From Caryophanales bacterium UBA743 (GTDB lineage: Bacteria; Bacillota_I; Bacilli_A; RFN20; CAG-826): a stretch of DNA of 64,000 nt. Shown here piece by piece: positions 52,442 through 59,894 of this stretch. The stretch covers positions 1-64,000 of the forward strand of contig DBKT01000002.1 of NCBI GenBank assembly GCA_002297365.1, in the 5' to 3' direction. Position 1 is the stretch's first letter. Every line of letters starts with the position of its first letter. The position numbers and the translations under genes were made by a program. Under the pieces are notes generated by a model that was not told the DNA's origin, did not search any database, and worked only from the letters and a program-made list of their open reading frames with translations.

Positions 52442-52915
52442 TTATTTATCGCGATACTTCTTCTCAAGGTCAAGAAAGAATTTCCTTAGCTCTAGGCAAG
52501 AGCAAGAAGGGTTCAAAGAACCATCTTTCCCAACTACTCGATGATCGGGAATAAAGATAGGAATGGGGTTATGCGCTAAAGCATTGGCAACGGCTTTTGA
52601 GGAATTTGGTTCCCCGATTGCGAGAGCCACCTCTTCGAAACTCCTTGTTTCGCCATAAGGAATGGTACGAATATAATCAAACAACTTCATTTCGAATGGA
52701 GAACCAGTATAAACGAGTTTGATATCGAATTTCTTTCTTTGGCCGAAAAAATACTGATTCAATTCGCAAATAGAGTCGTAAAGGAGGACGTTTTCCTCAT
52801 TCACAGAATCGATAGGATCGACAGCGCCAAAAATAAGACCTGTAAGCCCCGTTCCATCCGAAAGCATCGTGATGTCGTCGATTAAGGTGTCATAGATAGC
52901 GTATTGTGAAGCCAA
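52442..52915 (-). CDS. Ogt/MGMT-family alkyltransferase-like protein without the active-site Cys
   Basis: A 157-residue homologue of O6-alkylguanine-DNA alkyltransferase. The C-terminal DNA-binding fold is clear: FDYIRTIPYGETRSFEEVA, the recognition-helix region AVANALAHNP, then the active-site loop. That loop reads IPDHRVVG where functional enzymes have IPCHRVVG: the alkyl-accepting Cys is Asp (codon GAT). The protein cannot self-alkylate in the usual way; it may be an alkyltransferase-like (ATL) lesion sensor, though known ATLs have Trp or Ala there. The start codon is TTG with AAGGGG 8 nt upstream. Promoter TTGCAA-17-GATAAT lies at 52965-52937. Confidence 0.85.
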   Translation of the reverse strand: MASQYAIYDTLIDDITMLSDGTGLTGLIFGAVDPIDSVNEENVLLYDSICELNQYFFGQRKKFDIKLVYTGSPFEMKLFDYIRTIPYGETRSFEEVALAIGEPNSSKAVANALAHNPIPIFIPDHRVVGKDGSLNPSCSCLELRKFFLDLEKKYRDK

Positions 52916-52936
52916 TTTTTTTACCCCTTAGCCAAT

Positions 52937-52965
52937 ATTATCTATAATTTTCAAAAAAATTGCAA
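52937..52965 (-). promoter_or_regulatory. Promoter of the Ogt-like gene
   Basis: Minus strand TTGCAA (52965-52960), 17 bp, GATAAT (52942-52937). Confidence 0.55.
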
Positions 52966-53115
52966 ATTCCGTACGGTTTTTGGGATGTGGCATAGAGAAA
53001 GATTCATTCTCTTTTGAAAACGATTTATTTTCCATTTATTCGATATGCATCCTATTTTTTTGTTACCTTTTCTTCCATAACAACGAAAAAGTTTGCTTTT
53101 TTTGTGAAAATGCCC

Positions 53116-53144
53116 TTGAAAGTAAAAGAAAAAAAGGGGATAAT
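53116..53144 (+). promoter_or_regulatory. Promoter of infC-rpmI-rplT
   Basis: TTGAAA (53116-53121), 17 bp, GATAAT (53139-53144). Start expected near 53151, giving a leader of about 130 nt. Confidence 0.7.
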
Positions 53145-53150
53145 AATGAA

Positions 53151-53280
53151 CGTTGATAAAGTAGAAAGCAGTTCCCACGAACTCGCCGGACTTCCTAAGG
53201 AAATCGGCCCTACCGCTACAGAAAATGGTATGCGTGCGTGGAAATTGCCCACGCTATTTTATTACTTGAAGGAGGAAGAA
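53151..53280 (+). promoter_or_regulatory. Structured leader of infC-rpmI-rplT (probable L20-type)
   Basis: About 130 nt between the promoter and the infC AUU. It ends with a terminator-like hairpin GCGTGG-AAATTGC-CCACGC followed by TATTTTATT (about 53235-53262), 10 nt before the Shine-Dalgarno. In B. subtilis this operon is controlled by L20 binding to the leader and premature termination; the arrangement here fits, but I could not match the L20-binding fold by eye. Confidence 0.55.
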
Positions 53281-53832
53281 ATTATACCTTACAACAACAA
53301 TAACAATCGACGTCCAGATAAAAGACGCGATCCAATCAATGAGAACGTGCGTTATCCGCAAGTTCGCGTAATCGGTCCTGAAGGAGAGCAACTTGGAGTT
53401 ATGTCTTCTCGCGAAGCCAATAGCTTGGCGATGAGTTACCAACTTGATCTCTATTGTGTGGCACCAACGGCCGTTCCGCCTGTCTGCCGCATCTGCAACT
53501 ATGGAAAGGTTCGCTTCGAAAAGCAAAAACAAGACAAGCTAAAGAAGAAGAACCAAAAAGTCCAAGAGCTCAAACAGATTCAGCTCACCCCTCAGATTGG
53601 TCAACACGATTTGGAAACCAAAGCCCGCAAAGGACGTGAGTTCTTTGAAAAAGGCGACCGCGTTGAAGTTTGCGTTGTCTTCCGTGGAAGGCAAATGACC
53701 CATACCGAAATTGGCGAAGATGTCATGAAGAAATTCAATGAAGTCTGCGCGGATGTCGCATCGGTCGAAAAAGCCCCATACTGGGAAGGAAAATGGTATA
53801 AGGAAATCCTCATGCCGATTAAGAAAAAATAA
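53281..53832 (+). CDS. infC: Translation initiation factor IF-3
   Basis: Binds the 30S subunit and polices start-codon selection. The 183-residue product has the N-terminal domain (DPINENVRYPQVRVIGPEGEQLGV), the linker helix (VRFEKQKQDKLKKKNQK) and the C-terminal domain (IQLTPQIGQHDLETKARKGREFF). The start is AUU at 53281, 5 nt after a perfect AAGGAGG. An AUU start is typical of infC, because IF-3 discriminates against it and so limits its own synthesis. The upstream in-frame ATGs lie in the untranslated leader and lack Shine-Dalgarno sites. An Asn-rich run (YNNNNNRR) follows the start. Confidence 0.95.
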   Translation: MIPYNNNNNRRPDKRRDPINENVRYPQVRVIGPEGEQLGVMSSREANSLAMSYQLDLYCVAPTAVPPVCRICNYGKVRFEKQKQDKLKKKNQKVQELKQIQLTPQIGQHDLETKARKGREFFEKGDRVEVCVVFRGRQMTHTEIGEDVMKKFNEVCADVASVEKAPYWEGKWYKEILMPIKKK

Positions 53833-53845
53833 AGGAGAAACATTC

Positions 53846-54040
53846 ATGCCAAAAATGAAGACAAGCCGTACCATGGCGAAGCGTGTCAAATTCACCGGTA
53901 CCGGAAAAGTTAAAGTCCACCACGCTGGAATGGGTCATTTAGCCCCACGTAAGACGAGAAAGCAAAGAAAGCATCTCGCAACCGCTTATTATCTCCACAA
54001 GAAGGATGAAAAGACGGTCAAGGAATGGGTTTCTAAATAA
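53846..54040 (+). CDS. rpmI: 50S ribosomal protein L35
   Basis: A 64-residue L35 of normal length: MPKMKTSRTMAKRVK, GKVKVHHAGMGHLAPRKT. AAAGGAG lies 7 nt before the ATG at 53846. It lies between infC and rplT, the conserved order. Confidence 0.97.
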   Translation: MPKMKTSRTMAKRVKFTGTGKVKVHHAGMGHLAPRKTRKQRKHLATAYYLHKKDEKTVKEWVSK

Positions 54041-54059
54041 GGAAGGAGAATAAGCAACT

Positions 54060-54437
54060 ATGGCAAGAGTTAAAGGTAGTGTCGCAACCCGCGCACGTCG
54101 TAAGAAGATTTTAAAGAAAGCGGAAGGTTATTTTGGTTCTAAGCACCTTCTCTTCAAGACCGCCAAAGAACAAGTTCTCCACGGATATAACTATGCTTAT
54201 GCATCCCGCCGCGATCGTAAGAGCGATTTCCGTAAGCTTTGGATTAAGCGTATCAACGCTGGCTGCCGTATCAATGGCATTTCCTATTCTAAGTTCATCA
54301 ACGGCTTAACGAAAGCCGGTGTTCTTTCTAAGGAAAACGGCGGACTCAACAGAAAGATGTTAAGCGAAATGGCCATCAATGATGCAACCGGATTCGCCAA
54401 TCTCTGCGATATCGCCAAGAAAGCTTTGGAGAAATAA
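54060..54437 (+). CDS. rplT: 50S ribosomal protein L20
   Basis: A 125-residue L20, slightly longer than the usual 118: [58 protein letters not shown]. Its basic N-terminus binds 23S rRNA early in assembly, and in Bacilli L20 also represses this operon. GGAAGGAG precedes the start. Confidence 0.97.
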   Translation: MARVKGSVATRARRKKILKKAEGYFGSKHLLFKTAKEQVLHGYNYAYASRRDRKSDFRKLWIKRINAGCRINGISYSKFINGLTKAGVLSKENGGLNRKMLSEMAINDATGFANLCDIAKKALEK

Positions 54438-54453
54438 ACTTTCTTAAAATGCC

Positions 54454-54482
54454 AAGCGTTCCCTTATGGAACGCTTTTTATT
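54454..54482 (+). terminator. Terminator after rplT
   Basis: GCGTTCC-CTTAT-GGAACGC followed by TTTTTATTT. Confidence 0.9.
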
Positions 54483-54485
54483 TAA

Positions 54486-54512
54486 AAAGGCCGATTATCC
54501 GGCCTTTTTCTT
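54486..54512 (-). terminator. Terminator after thiI
   Basis: Hairpin AAAGGCCG-GATAAT-CGGCCTTT (minus strand) followed by TTT; it includes the thiI stop codon and may work in both directions. Confidence 0.75.
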
Positions 54513-55724
54513 CTTTTCTTCGGCATTATCTTGCATATCATCACGCTCATAGAAAGTGGAGACGCCATCTTTAACGATGATGACGGAAACGTTTTTAAGC
54601 GCCTCATCAAGCAAGCTTTGCCATTCGAAATGATTTTCGTAATATTCGCATTCGGAAATCTTGGGTTTGGTTTTTGGGCGTTTTGGCTTAAAGATGGTGC
54701 AGCAATCTTCAAAAGGGCGGACGGAAATCTCATAAGTCCCGATCTTTTCGGCCATCTGAATGCTGCTAAGCTTATCCACTACCGCCAAAGGACGAAGAAC
54801 CGGATAGTTTGTCACATCATTGATGGCGATCATGCTATCAAGAGTCTGTGAGGCGACCTGACCCACGGATTCTCCTGTCGCAAGACCCAGACAATGATGG
54901 GATTTTGCCAATCTATCGGCGATGCGGAACATCATTCTCCGCATGATGGTAATGCAATAAGGCTCTTCGACATTTTGATAGATGGCAAGCTGAAGTTTTG
55001 TGAAAGGAACGATGTTCAAACGAATATCCTCTTGGTAAACATTCAGCTTGGCAAGGATGTCTTTTAGTTTATCCAATACCGCATCGGAGGTATAAGGCGG
55101 GGCAGCGAAATGAATGCATTCGATACGGATTCCTCTCCTTAGAAGAAGGTAGGCTGCAACCGGGGAATCGATGCCACCCGACAAAAGCATCATCACTTTC
55201 CCGTTCATGCCAAGAGGATAGCCTCCGGCGCCTAAGTAGGAATGGGCGTAAAGATAGGCCGCTTCGGCACGGATCTCAACATGGAGAGAAATGTCAGGAT
55301 GATGGACGTCGACGCTTAAATCGGTGTTTTTAAGAATAAATCCGCCTAAATCGCAAGAAATGTCAAAAGAATGTTTCGGATAGGTTTTGTCAATGCGTTT
55401 CGCGATGACTTTAAAGGTTTTCCCTTCTTCGTTTTGAATGAGCCCTAAAGCGTTTTTGGCTAATGTGTCAAAATCTTTCTCGCTTTTGTAGACAAGGGAA
55501 ATCTTTTGAATCCCGGAGACTTCTTCCAAAAGAGAAATGATAGGCTTTGGGTCTTCGCCGTTTAAGGTGATATAAGTATGGTCGTGATCGGCGTGATATT
55601 CCAAGCGGGAATATCCTTTTAAAGCGTGACGAATGTTTTTGGCTAGCTCTTTAATGAAGGCGCGTTTGTTATTTCCTTTGGTGCTTAATTCGCCATAATG
55701 AATCATGATATGGTCGTAGTTCAT
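54495..55724 (-). CDS. thiI: tRNA 4-thiouridine synthase ThiI
   Basis: Adenylates U8 of tRNA and, with sulfur from a cysteine desulfurase, makes 4-thiouridine. The 409-residue protein has an N-terminal ferredoxin-like and THUMP domain (HYGELSTKGNNKRAFIKELAKNI; HPDISLHVEI) and a PP-loop ATPase (VMMLLSGGIDSPVAAYLLLRRG), GESVGQVASQTL and ending PFEDCCTIFKP. There is no C-terminal rhodanese domain, as in Bacillus-type ThiI. Its start overlaps the stop of the desulfurase gene by 4 bp. No thiamine genes are nearby, so tRNA modification is the likely role. Confidence 0.95.
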   Translation of the reverse strand: MNYDHIMIHYGELSTKGNNKRAFIKELAKNIRHALKGYSRLEYHADHDHTYITLNGEDPKPIISLLEEVSGIQKISLVYKSEKDFDTLAKNALGLIQNEEGKTFKVIAKRIDKTYPKHSFDISCDLGGFILKNTDLSVDVHHPDISLHVEIRAEAAYLYAHSYLGAGGYPLGMNGKVMMLLSGGIDSPVAAYLLLRRGIRIECIHFAAPPYTSDAVLDKLKDILAKLNVYQEDIRLNIVPFTKLQLAIYQNVEEPYCITIMRRMMFRIADRLAKSHHCLGLATGESVGQVASQTLDSMIAINDVTNYPVLRPLAVVDKLSSIQMAEKIGTYEISVRPFEDCCTIFKPKRPKTKPKISECEYYENHFEWQSLLDEALKNVSVIIVKDGVSTFYERDDMQDNAEEKKKKAG

Positions 55725-56851
55725 CGATTGATTGTCCTTTCTAGGATGCTTTGGAGGGCGTTTAAGAAGATTTTTGCTTCCTCTAAGGTATTTTCCTGAG
55801 AGAAAGAGAGGCGGATGGAATTCATGGCTCTTTCTTTGGGAAAGCCCATTGCTTCAAGAACATAGGAGATTGGCTCTCCTTTGCTATTGCAAGCCGAGAC
55901 GCTCGAAACATAGATCCCTTCGTGGGAAAGGGCTTCCGTAACAACGGAGGCTTTCTTTCTTTTCAAGGAAAAATTAAGAATGAATGGGCTCCCCTCAAGG
56001 GGGGAATTCATCAAAATTTCATCGTTTTTTTCAAGCTCTAAACGAAGAAAAGAAGAAATCTCCTTAGCGTGAGCGATATTTTCCTCAAGCTTTTTTGTAA
56101 CCTCATCTAAGGCCAAAGCAAGGCTCTCATCCCCTGGAAGATTATCCGTTCCGGCCCGGAAGAAATATTCTTGATCGCCGCCATCTATTTGCCGTAAAAG
56201 AGTAATCTTTTTCTTCAAAACAAGAGCCCCTGTGCCTTTTAAACCATGAATTTTATGTCCGGAAAAGGAGAATAAATCAATGGAGGAGTAAGGAAGATCT
56301 CTTTTTCCGATGGCTTGGGTGACGTCAACATGAAAGAAAGCCTTCGGGAAGGAATGGACGACATTCGAAAGAGCGAGAATGTCGTTATTGGATCCCGTTT
56401 CGTTATTGGTCGCCATAATCGAAACGAGAGTCGTCTCTTTATTCATGTTCTCTTTCAAGGTTTCAGGATCGACTGTTCCATCCTTTTTCGTAGGAAGAAA
56501 AATTACTTCGAAACCCTCTTTTTCTAAAGAGCGGAACGCTTCTAAAACACTAGCATGCTCCACTTGAGTGGTAATGATTCTTTTGCCTCTATGAAAATAT
56601 TCTTTGGCGATTCCTTTAATGGCAAGATTGTTGCTTTCGGAGGCGCCGCTAGTGAATAAAACGCGATAATCATTAGGAAGAGAAAGACTTTTCAAGATAG
56701 AAAGACGGGCGTTCTCCAATTTGCGGCTAGCCTCTCTTCCAAAGGCGTGAGGAGAGGAAGGGTTGGCAAAACATCGCTCGCTTTCTTTTTCAAAACAATC
56801 TAAAACAGCAAGGGACGGCCTTGTTGTCGCGGCATTATCAAAATAAATCAT
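55721..56851 (-). CDS. Cysteine desulfurase (NifS/IscS family, ThiI partner)
   Basis: PLP enzyme that releases sulfur from cysteine as a persulfide. The 376-residue protein has YFDNAATTRPS, FTSGASESNNLAIKG, ATNNETGS, the PLP lysine in FSGHKIHGLKGTGAL, and the catalytic Cys in VSACNSKGEP. It is the immediate upstream partner of thiI, as NifZ is in B. subtilis, so it probably feeds ThiI. AAGG precedes the ATG. It lies 10 bp after ezrA, probably in the same transcript. Confidence 0.93.
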   Translation of the reverse strand: MIYFDNAATTRPSLAVLDCFEKESERCFANPSSPHAFGREASRKLENARLSILKSLSLPNDYRVLFTSGASESNNLAIKGIAKEYFHRGKRIITTQVEHASVLEAFRSLEKEGFEVIFLPTKKDGTVDPETLKENMNKETTLVSIMATNNETGSNNDILALSNVVHSFPKAFFHVDVTQAIGKRDLPYSSIDLFSFSGHKIHGLKGTGALVLKKKITLLRQIDGGDQEYFFRAGTDNLPGDESLALALDEVTKKLEENIAHAKEISSFLRLELEKNDEILMNSPLEGSPFILNFSLKRKKASVVTEALSHEGIYVSSVSACNSKGEPISYVLEAMGFPKERAMNSIRLSFSQENTLEEAKIFLNALQSILERTINR

Positions 56852-56861
56852 TCTTTTTCCT

Positions 56862-58550
56862 TTATTCTATCCCATGCACGTCTTTTAAAGCGTTATAAGC
56901 CTCTTTATAAGAAGTGTTGGCAAACATCGCCTCAGCTTGGGAAACGAGCTGATCGGTGGCGGTATCATCATTTCGGTAACGGTTGGCGTTGAGGATGGAT
57001 TTCTCTGCGTTTTGAAGGTCGCTTTTCGTCGTTTCGACATCCGCTAGCAAAGAATCGCCTTTGGATTTTAAGTCTGCCATCTCACTTTGAACTTTTTTGA
57101 CGTTGATTGGCATTTTCATCAAATCGGCATACAAAGCATCGATGATCGAATAGATCTCTTGGAAGCGAGGAGCATAACGCTTATTCAAAACATCAACGTT
57201 TAAAAGGCGGAGCTCGCTTTCTTTATCGCGCGTTTTGTTGAAATAGTCACGAATAAGGTTAGACGCCTCTTGGGAGTCCTCTTTCAAAGAATGCAGATAA
57301 TTTTCAAAAGAATTGAGTTCGCTTTTGGCTTTTTGAACCATTTCGTTGAGAGAATTCATTTTTTCGACAAGAACGGTGAAAAGCTGAGCGGAATTGGAAT
57401 GAACGTAATTATCCAAAAGCGTTTTGGAAGAGGAAACGCTGTTGATGCTTTGGCTGATTTCTTTGAATTTTTCCAAATCTTCCGCTCCTAGCAGATAGTA
57501 GGTTTTGATCGTGTCTAAACTATTGGAGAGATTGACGAAATTCTGATGAATTTGGTTCTCTTCGCGGTAAACGCCCTCATATTGGTTTTCAAAGATTTTT
57601 CTGGCTTGTTCTTCCTTATCGAATTGCTCGTTATAAGTATCAATGCGATTGCGCATAGATTCGATGTTTTTGCTAATGCCGTTATTGTTCAGCACCTTGA
57701 CGTTCTCGACCATTTTTTGAAGGCTTTCGTCCATGGCGTCAATTTCGCGAGAAGGAAGGATGTGATTCAATGGGTAGCCATTGGCGACCATTTGTTGGTA
57801 ACGGTTTCTCAAAGAGGAGATTTTATCTGGCAGAACGGTCGTCAATTCCAAGCAGGTCTTTTGGAGATTTCCCAAAAGGAGATCGATTTTGTTCAAAAGA
57901 TCGTCCACGCGATTCATATAGATGTCCTTTGCCTCTTGGTAACAGGCCTTTTCTTTCTGCTCGTCGGCTCTCAAGATATCGTTGTCGATCATTTTGAAAA
58001 GAGAATTCATCGAATCTGCGACAAGGGAAAGATCATCTTGCTCATTAAAGAATTTTTGTTTGATGGTACGGTACTTTTCTTTTTCTTGCAAAGAAAGAGA
58101 AACCACTTCATCCTCAATTTTAAAAACGCCTTCCAAATCGCTTTTTAATTGCTCGACGTTGTTGGCATATTCCTGTATATCCTTTTTGGCTTTTGGAATA
58201 AATCCCTTTAATTCGGCCCAATGCCTAGCCTCCAAAGCGTCGTTTAAGGAATTTACGATTCCCTGGGCATTCGCATCACTCCCATCGCGGACATCCTTGA
58301 ATTTCATTTGCCATTTGGTAAATTGATCAACATAAAGCAAATTCAATTCAGAAATGGCTTTCAAACGAGAGACATAACGTTGGATATCGCCAAAAAGAAT
58401 GGCGTGTTCTCTTTCGAATGTACCGATAATATCACGGGTTTGTTTCTTTAAAACTCCTCGGGAAATGATCGTGAAATATAAAAGCAAAGCAATCCCGATA
58501 GCGGCAATGCAAGAGAGAACGATGACTATAATCAAAATAGGTTTTGGCAT
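56862..58550 (-). CDS. ezrA: Septation ring regulator EzrA
   Basis: EzrA is a membrane-anchored negative regulator of FtsZ ring formation in Bacilli. The 562-residue protein has an N-terminal transmembrane anchor (ILIIVIVLSCIAAIGIALLLY), then an almost wholly alpha-helical, spectrin-like coiled-coil cytoplasmic region, the EzrA plan. Sequence identity to EzrA is only recognisable in segments. GGAGG lies 7 nt before the ATG. Its presence keeps FtsZ control in an organism whose dcw cluster is stripped. Confidence 0.85.
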   Translation of the reverse strand: MPKPILIIVIVLSCIAAIGIALLLYFTIISRGVLKKQTRDIIGTFEREHAILFGDIQRYVSRLKAISELNLLYVDQFTKWQMKFKDVRDGSDANAQGIVNSLNDALEARHWAELKGFIPKAKKDIQEYANNVEQLKSDLEGVFKIEDEVVSLSLQEKEKYRTIKQKFFNEQDDLSLVADSMNSLFKMIDNDILRADEQKEKACYQEAKDIYMNRVDDLLNKIDLLLGNLQKTCLELTTVLPDKISSLRNRYQQMVANGYPLNHILPSREIDAMDESLQKMVENVKVLNNNGISKNIESMRNRIDTYNEQFDKEEQARKIFENQYEGVYREENQIHQNFVNLSNSLDTIKTYYLLGAEDLEKFKEISQSINSVSSSKTLLDNYVHSNSAQLFTVLVEKMNSLNEMVQKAKSELNSFENYLHSLKEDSQEASNLIRDYFNKTRDKESELRLLNVDVLNKRYAPRFQEIYSIIDALYADLMKMPINVKKVQSEMADLKSKGDSLLADVETTKSDLQNAEKSILNANRYRNDDTATDQLVSQAEAMFANTSYKEAYNALKDVHGIE

Positions 58551-58572
58551 GGGGAATCCTCCAATCTTTAAT

Positions 58573-58581
58573 AATATAACA
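58573..58581 (-). promoter_or_regulatory. Extended -10 of ezrA
   Basis: Minus strand TGT-TATATT (58581-58573) followed by a short leader with GGAGG. Confidence 0.5.
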
Positions 58582-58645
58582 CGCTTGTGCCCACGCGCGC
58601 TTAAAAAGAAATAGAAAAAGAAAGACGAAACCGAGATGTTTTTCC

Positions 58646-58674
58646 TTGACGATGTGTTTTCCTGAATCTAGAAT
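58646..58674 (+). promoter_or_regulatory. Promoter of rpsD
   Basis: TTGACG (58646-58651), 17 bp, TAGAAT (58669-58674), the best sigma-A match in the window. Confidence 0.8.
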
Positions 58675-58680
58675 ATTTCG

Positions 58681-58810
58681 TGCGTGAAGGCTAGCAGGCT
58701 TCTACGTTTCCGTCTGACGTTATCTCAAAAACAAGTAAGACCAGCTAACGGTACCGAATAGAGATAACACCCGGGAAATGGGAAAAGCCCTCTATACTTT
58801 GTTAACGCAA
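58681..58810 (+). promoter_or_regulatory. Structured leader of rpsD (probable S4 autoregulatory leader)
   Basis: About 145 nt from promoter to ATG. It contains an 8-bp long-range helix GTTATCTC (58718-58725)/GAGATAAC (about 58762-58769) and a local hairpin CTTTGTTAACGCAAAG at the 3' end. Firmicute rpsD genes have an S4-binding leader that represses translation; position and size fit. The pseudoknot could not be confirmed by eye. Confidence 0.5.
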
Positions 58811-58827
58811 AGAAAGGAGACATCAAT

Positions 58828-59436
58828 ATGTCTAAATTTACTGGATCCAAATGGAAGAAATCCCGTCGTCTTGGTTTTAGCGTTCTCGAAACTGGCGATG
58901 AACTCAAAAAGAGAGCATACGGCCCTGGACAACATGGCCAAGATCGTAAGAGAAAGCCATCCGAATATGGCGCTCAGTTGGTCGAAAAACAAAAATTAAA
59001 AGAACTCTATGGCATGAACGAGAGACAGTTCCGCCGTCTCTTCATTATCGCCAAGGCTGACAAGACAACCGTTACCGGTCTTGCCTTCTTCCGTATCTTG
59101 GAAAGCCGTCTTGACAACCTCGTCTATCGTATGGGCTTTGCTCGCACAAGAGCCGCTGCTCGTCAATTAGTGAACCATGGTCACGTCACCGTCAATGGCA
59201 AGAAAGTTGATATCGCTTCTTACCTTTGCAATGTTGGAGATGTGATTGGCTTCAAAGAGGAATCCCCTCTTGCAGTCGTTAAAGCATCCGTGGAGGGAAA
59301 ACCAGCCACCCCTGCTTATGTGACCATTGACGCTGAGAAATTCCAAGGAACCTTCGCTCGTCTTCCAGAAAGAAACGAACTTCCAAAAGAAATCAACGAA
59401 GCTCAAATCATCGAATACTACAACAGAAAGTTATAA
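58828..59436 (+). CDS. rpsD: 30S ribosomal protein S4
   Basis: Primary 16S rRNA-binding protein. The 202-residue protein has GPGQHGQDRKRKPSEYGAQL and the S4 RNA-binding domain (RLDNLVYRMGFARTRAAARQLVNHGHVTVNGKKVDI). The N-terminus has no four-Cys zinc motif, so it is the zinc-independent form. AAAGGAG precedes the ATG. Monocistronic with its own leader. Confidence 0.97.
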   Translation: MSKFTGSKWKKSRRLGFSVLETGDELKKRAYGPGQHGQDRKRKPSEYGAQLVEKQKLKELYGMNERQFRRLFIIAKADKTTVTGLAFFRILESRLDNLVYRMGFARTRAAARQLVNHGHVTVNGKKVDIASYLCNVGDVIGFKEESPLAVVKASVEGKPATPAYVTIDAEKFQGTFARLPERNELPKEINEAQIIEYYNRKL

Positions 59437-59458
59437 TCCTTTCTATTGGAGAAACAAA

Positions 59459-59486
59459 CGGCGTCCCAAACGGGGCGCTTTTTTTC
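59459..59486 (+). terminator. Terminator after rpsD
   Basis: GCGTCCC-AAAC-GGGGCGC followed by TTTTTTTT. Confidence 0.9.
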
Positions 59487-59864
59487 TATGGGCCGTTTCG
59501 CTGATGCATCCAAGCGATTTTCTTCGCCGTTTTCTAAGCTATTCCCATCAGAAGAAAGGGCATTCTCGTAACTCTTCTTACTACATTCATTGTCTTTTGT
59601 CTTCTAATGTTGGTTCGCATGTTATGTTTCTCATCAAAGGCGCCGTCGAAGAAACAGACATATCCATCCTAGTGAAAATTTGTGTCCTAGTTTCACCGCC
59701 CTCAAAAGACTCCTGACCATGAAGAAACACGTAAAAGGTCCAATATCCCTCATCCACATAGCGCCCTCGTTGGCAATAGAGTCTCTTGAAGGCGTATCAA
59801 AGCCACGCCCAAATGGATTCACGCAATGGTCCTTTGAGCTATTTTCGTTATGGCAAGAGGCAAA
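59487..59864. other. Intergenic region without a recognisable gene
   Basis: About 380 bp between the rpsD terminator and the lipoprotein-gene terminator. Short open frames on both strands have no plausible composition, no Shine-Dalgarno and no recognisable motif. It is not AT-rich. It may hold a structured RNA or a decayed gene; I could not identify one. Confidence 0.5.
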
Positions 59865-59894
59865 CGAAAAGCGGCCCATAGAGGCCGCTTATTC
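59865..59894 (-). terminator. Terminator after the lipoprotein gene
   Basis: AAGCGGCC-TCTATG-GGCCGCTT on the minus strand followed by TTCGTTTG; a strong stem with a poor T-run. Confidence 0.7.

Noticed and set aside
53014..53280. Longer IF-3 with an N-terminal extension from an upstream ATG
   Set aside because: The extension crosses the promoter and leader hairpin, lacks Shine-Dalgarno sites and is absent from IF-3; the AUU with AAGGAGG is the better start.
59634..59879. Possible small gene in the gap after rpsD
   Set aside because: No ribosome-binding site, odd composition (His/Cys/Phe-rich) and no conserved motif; listed as intergenic instead.
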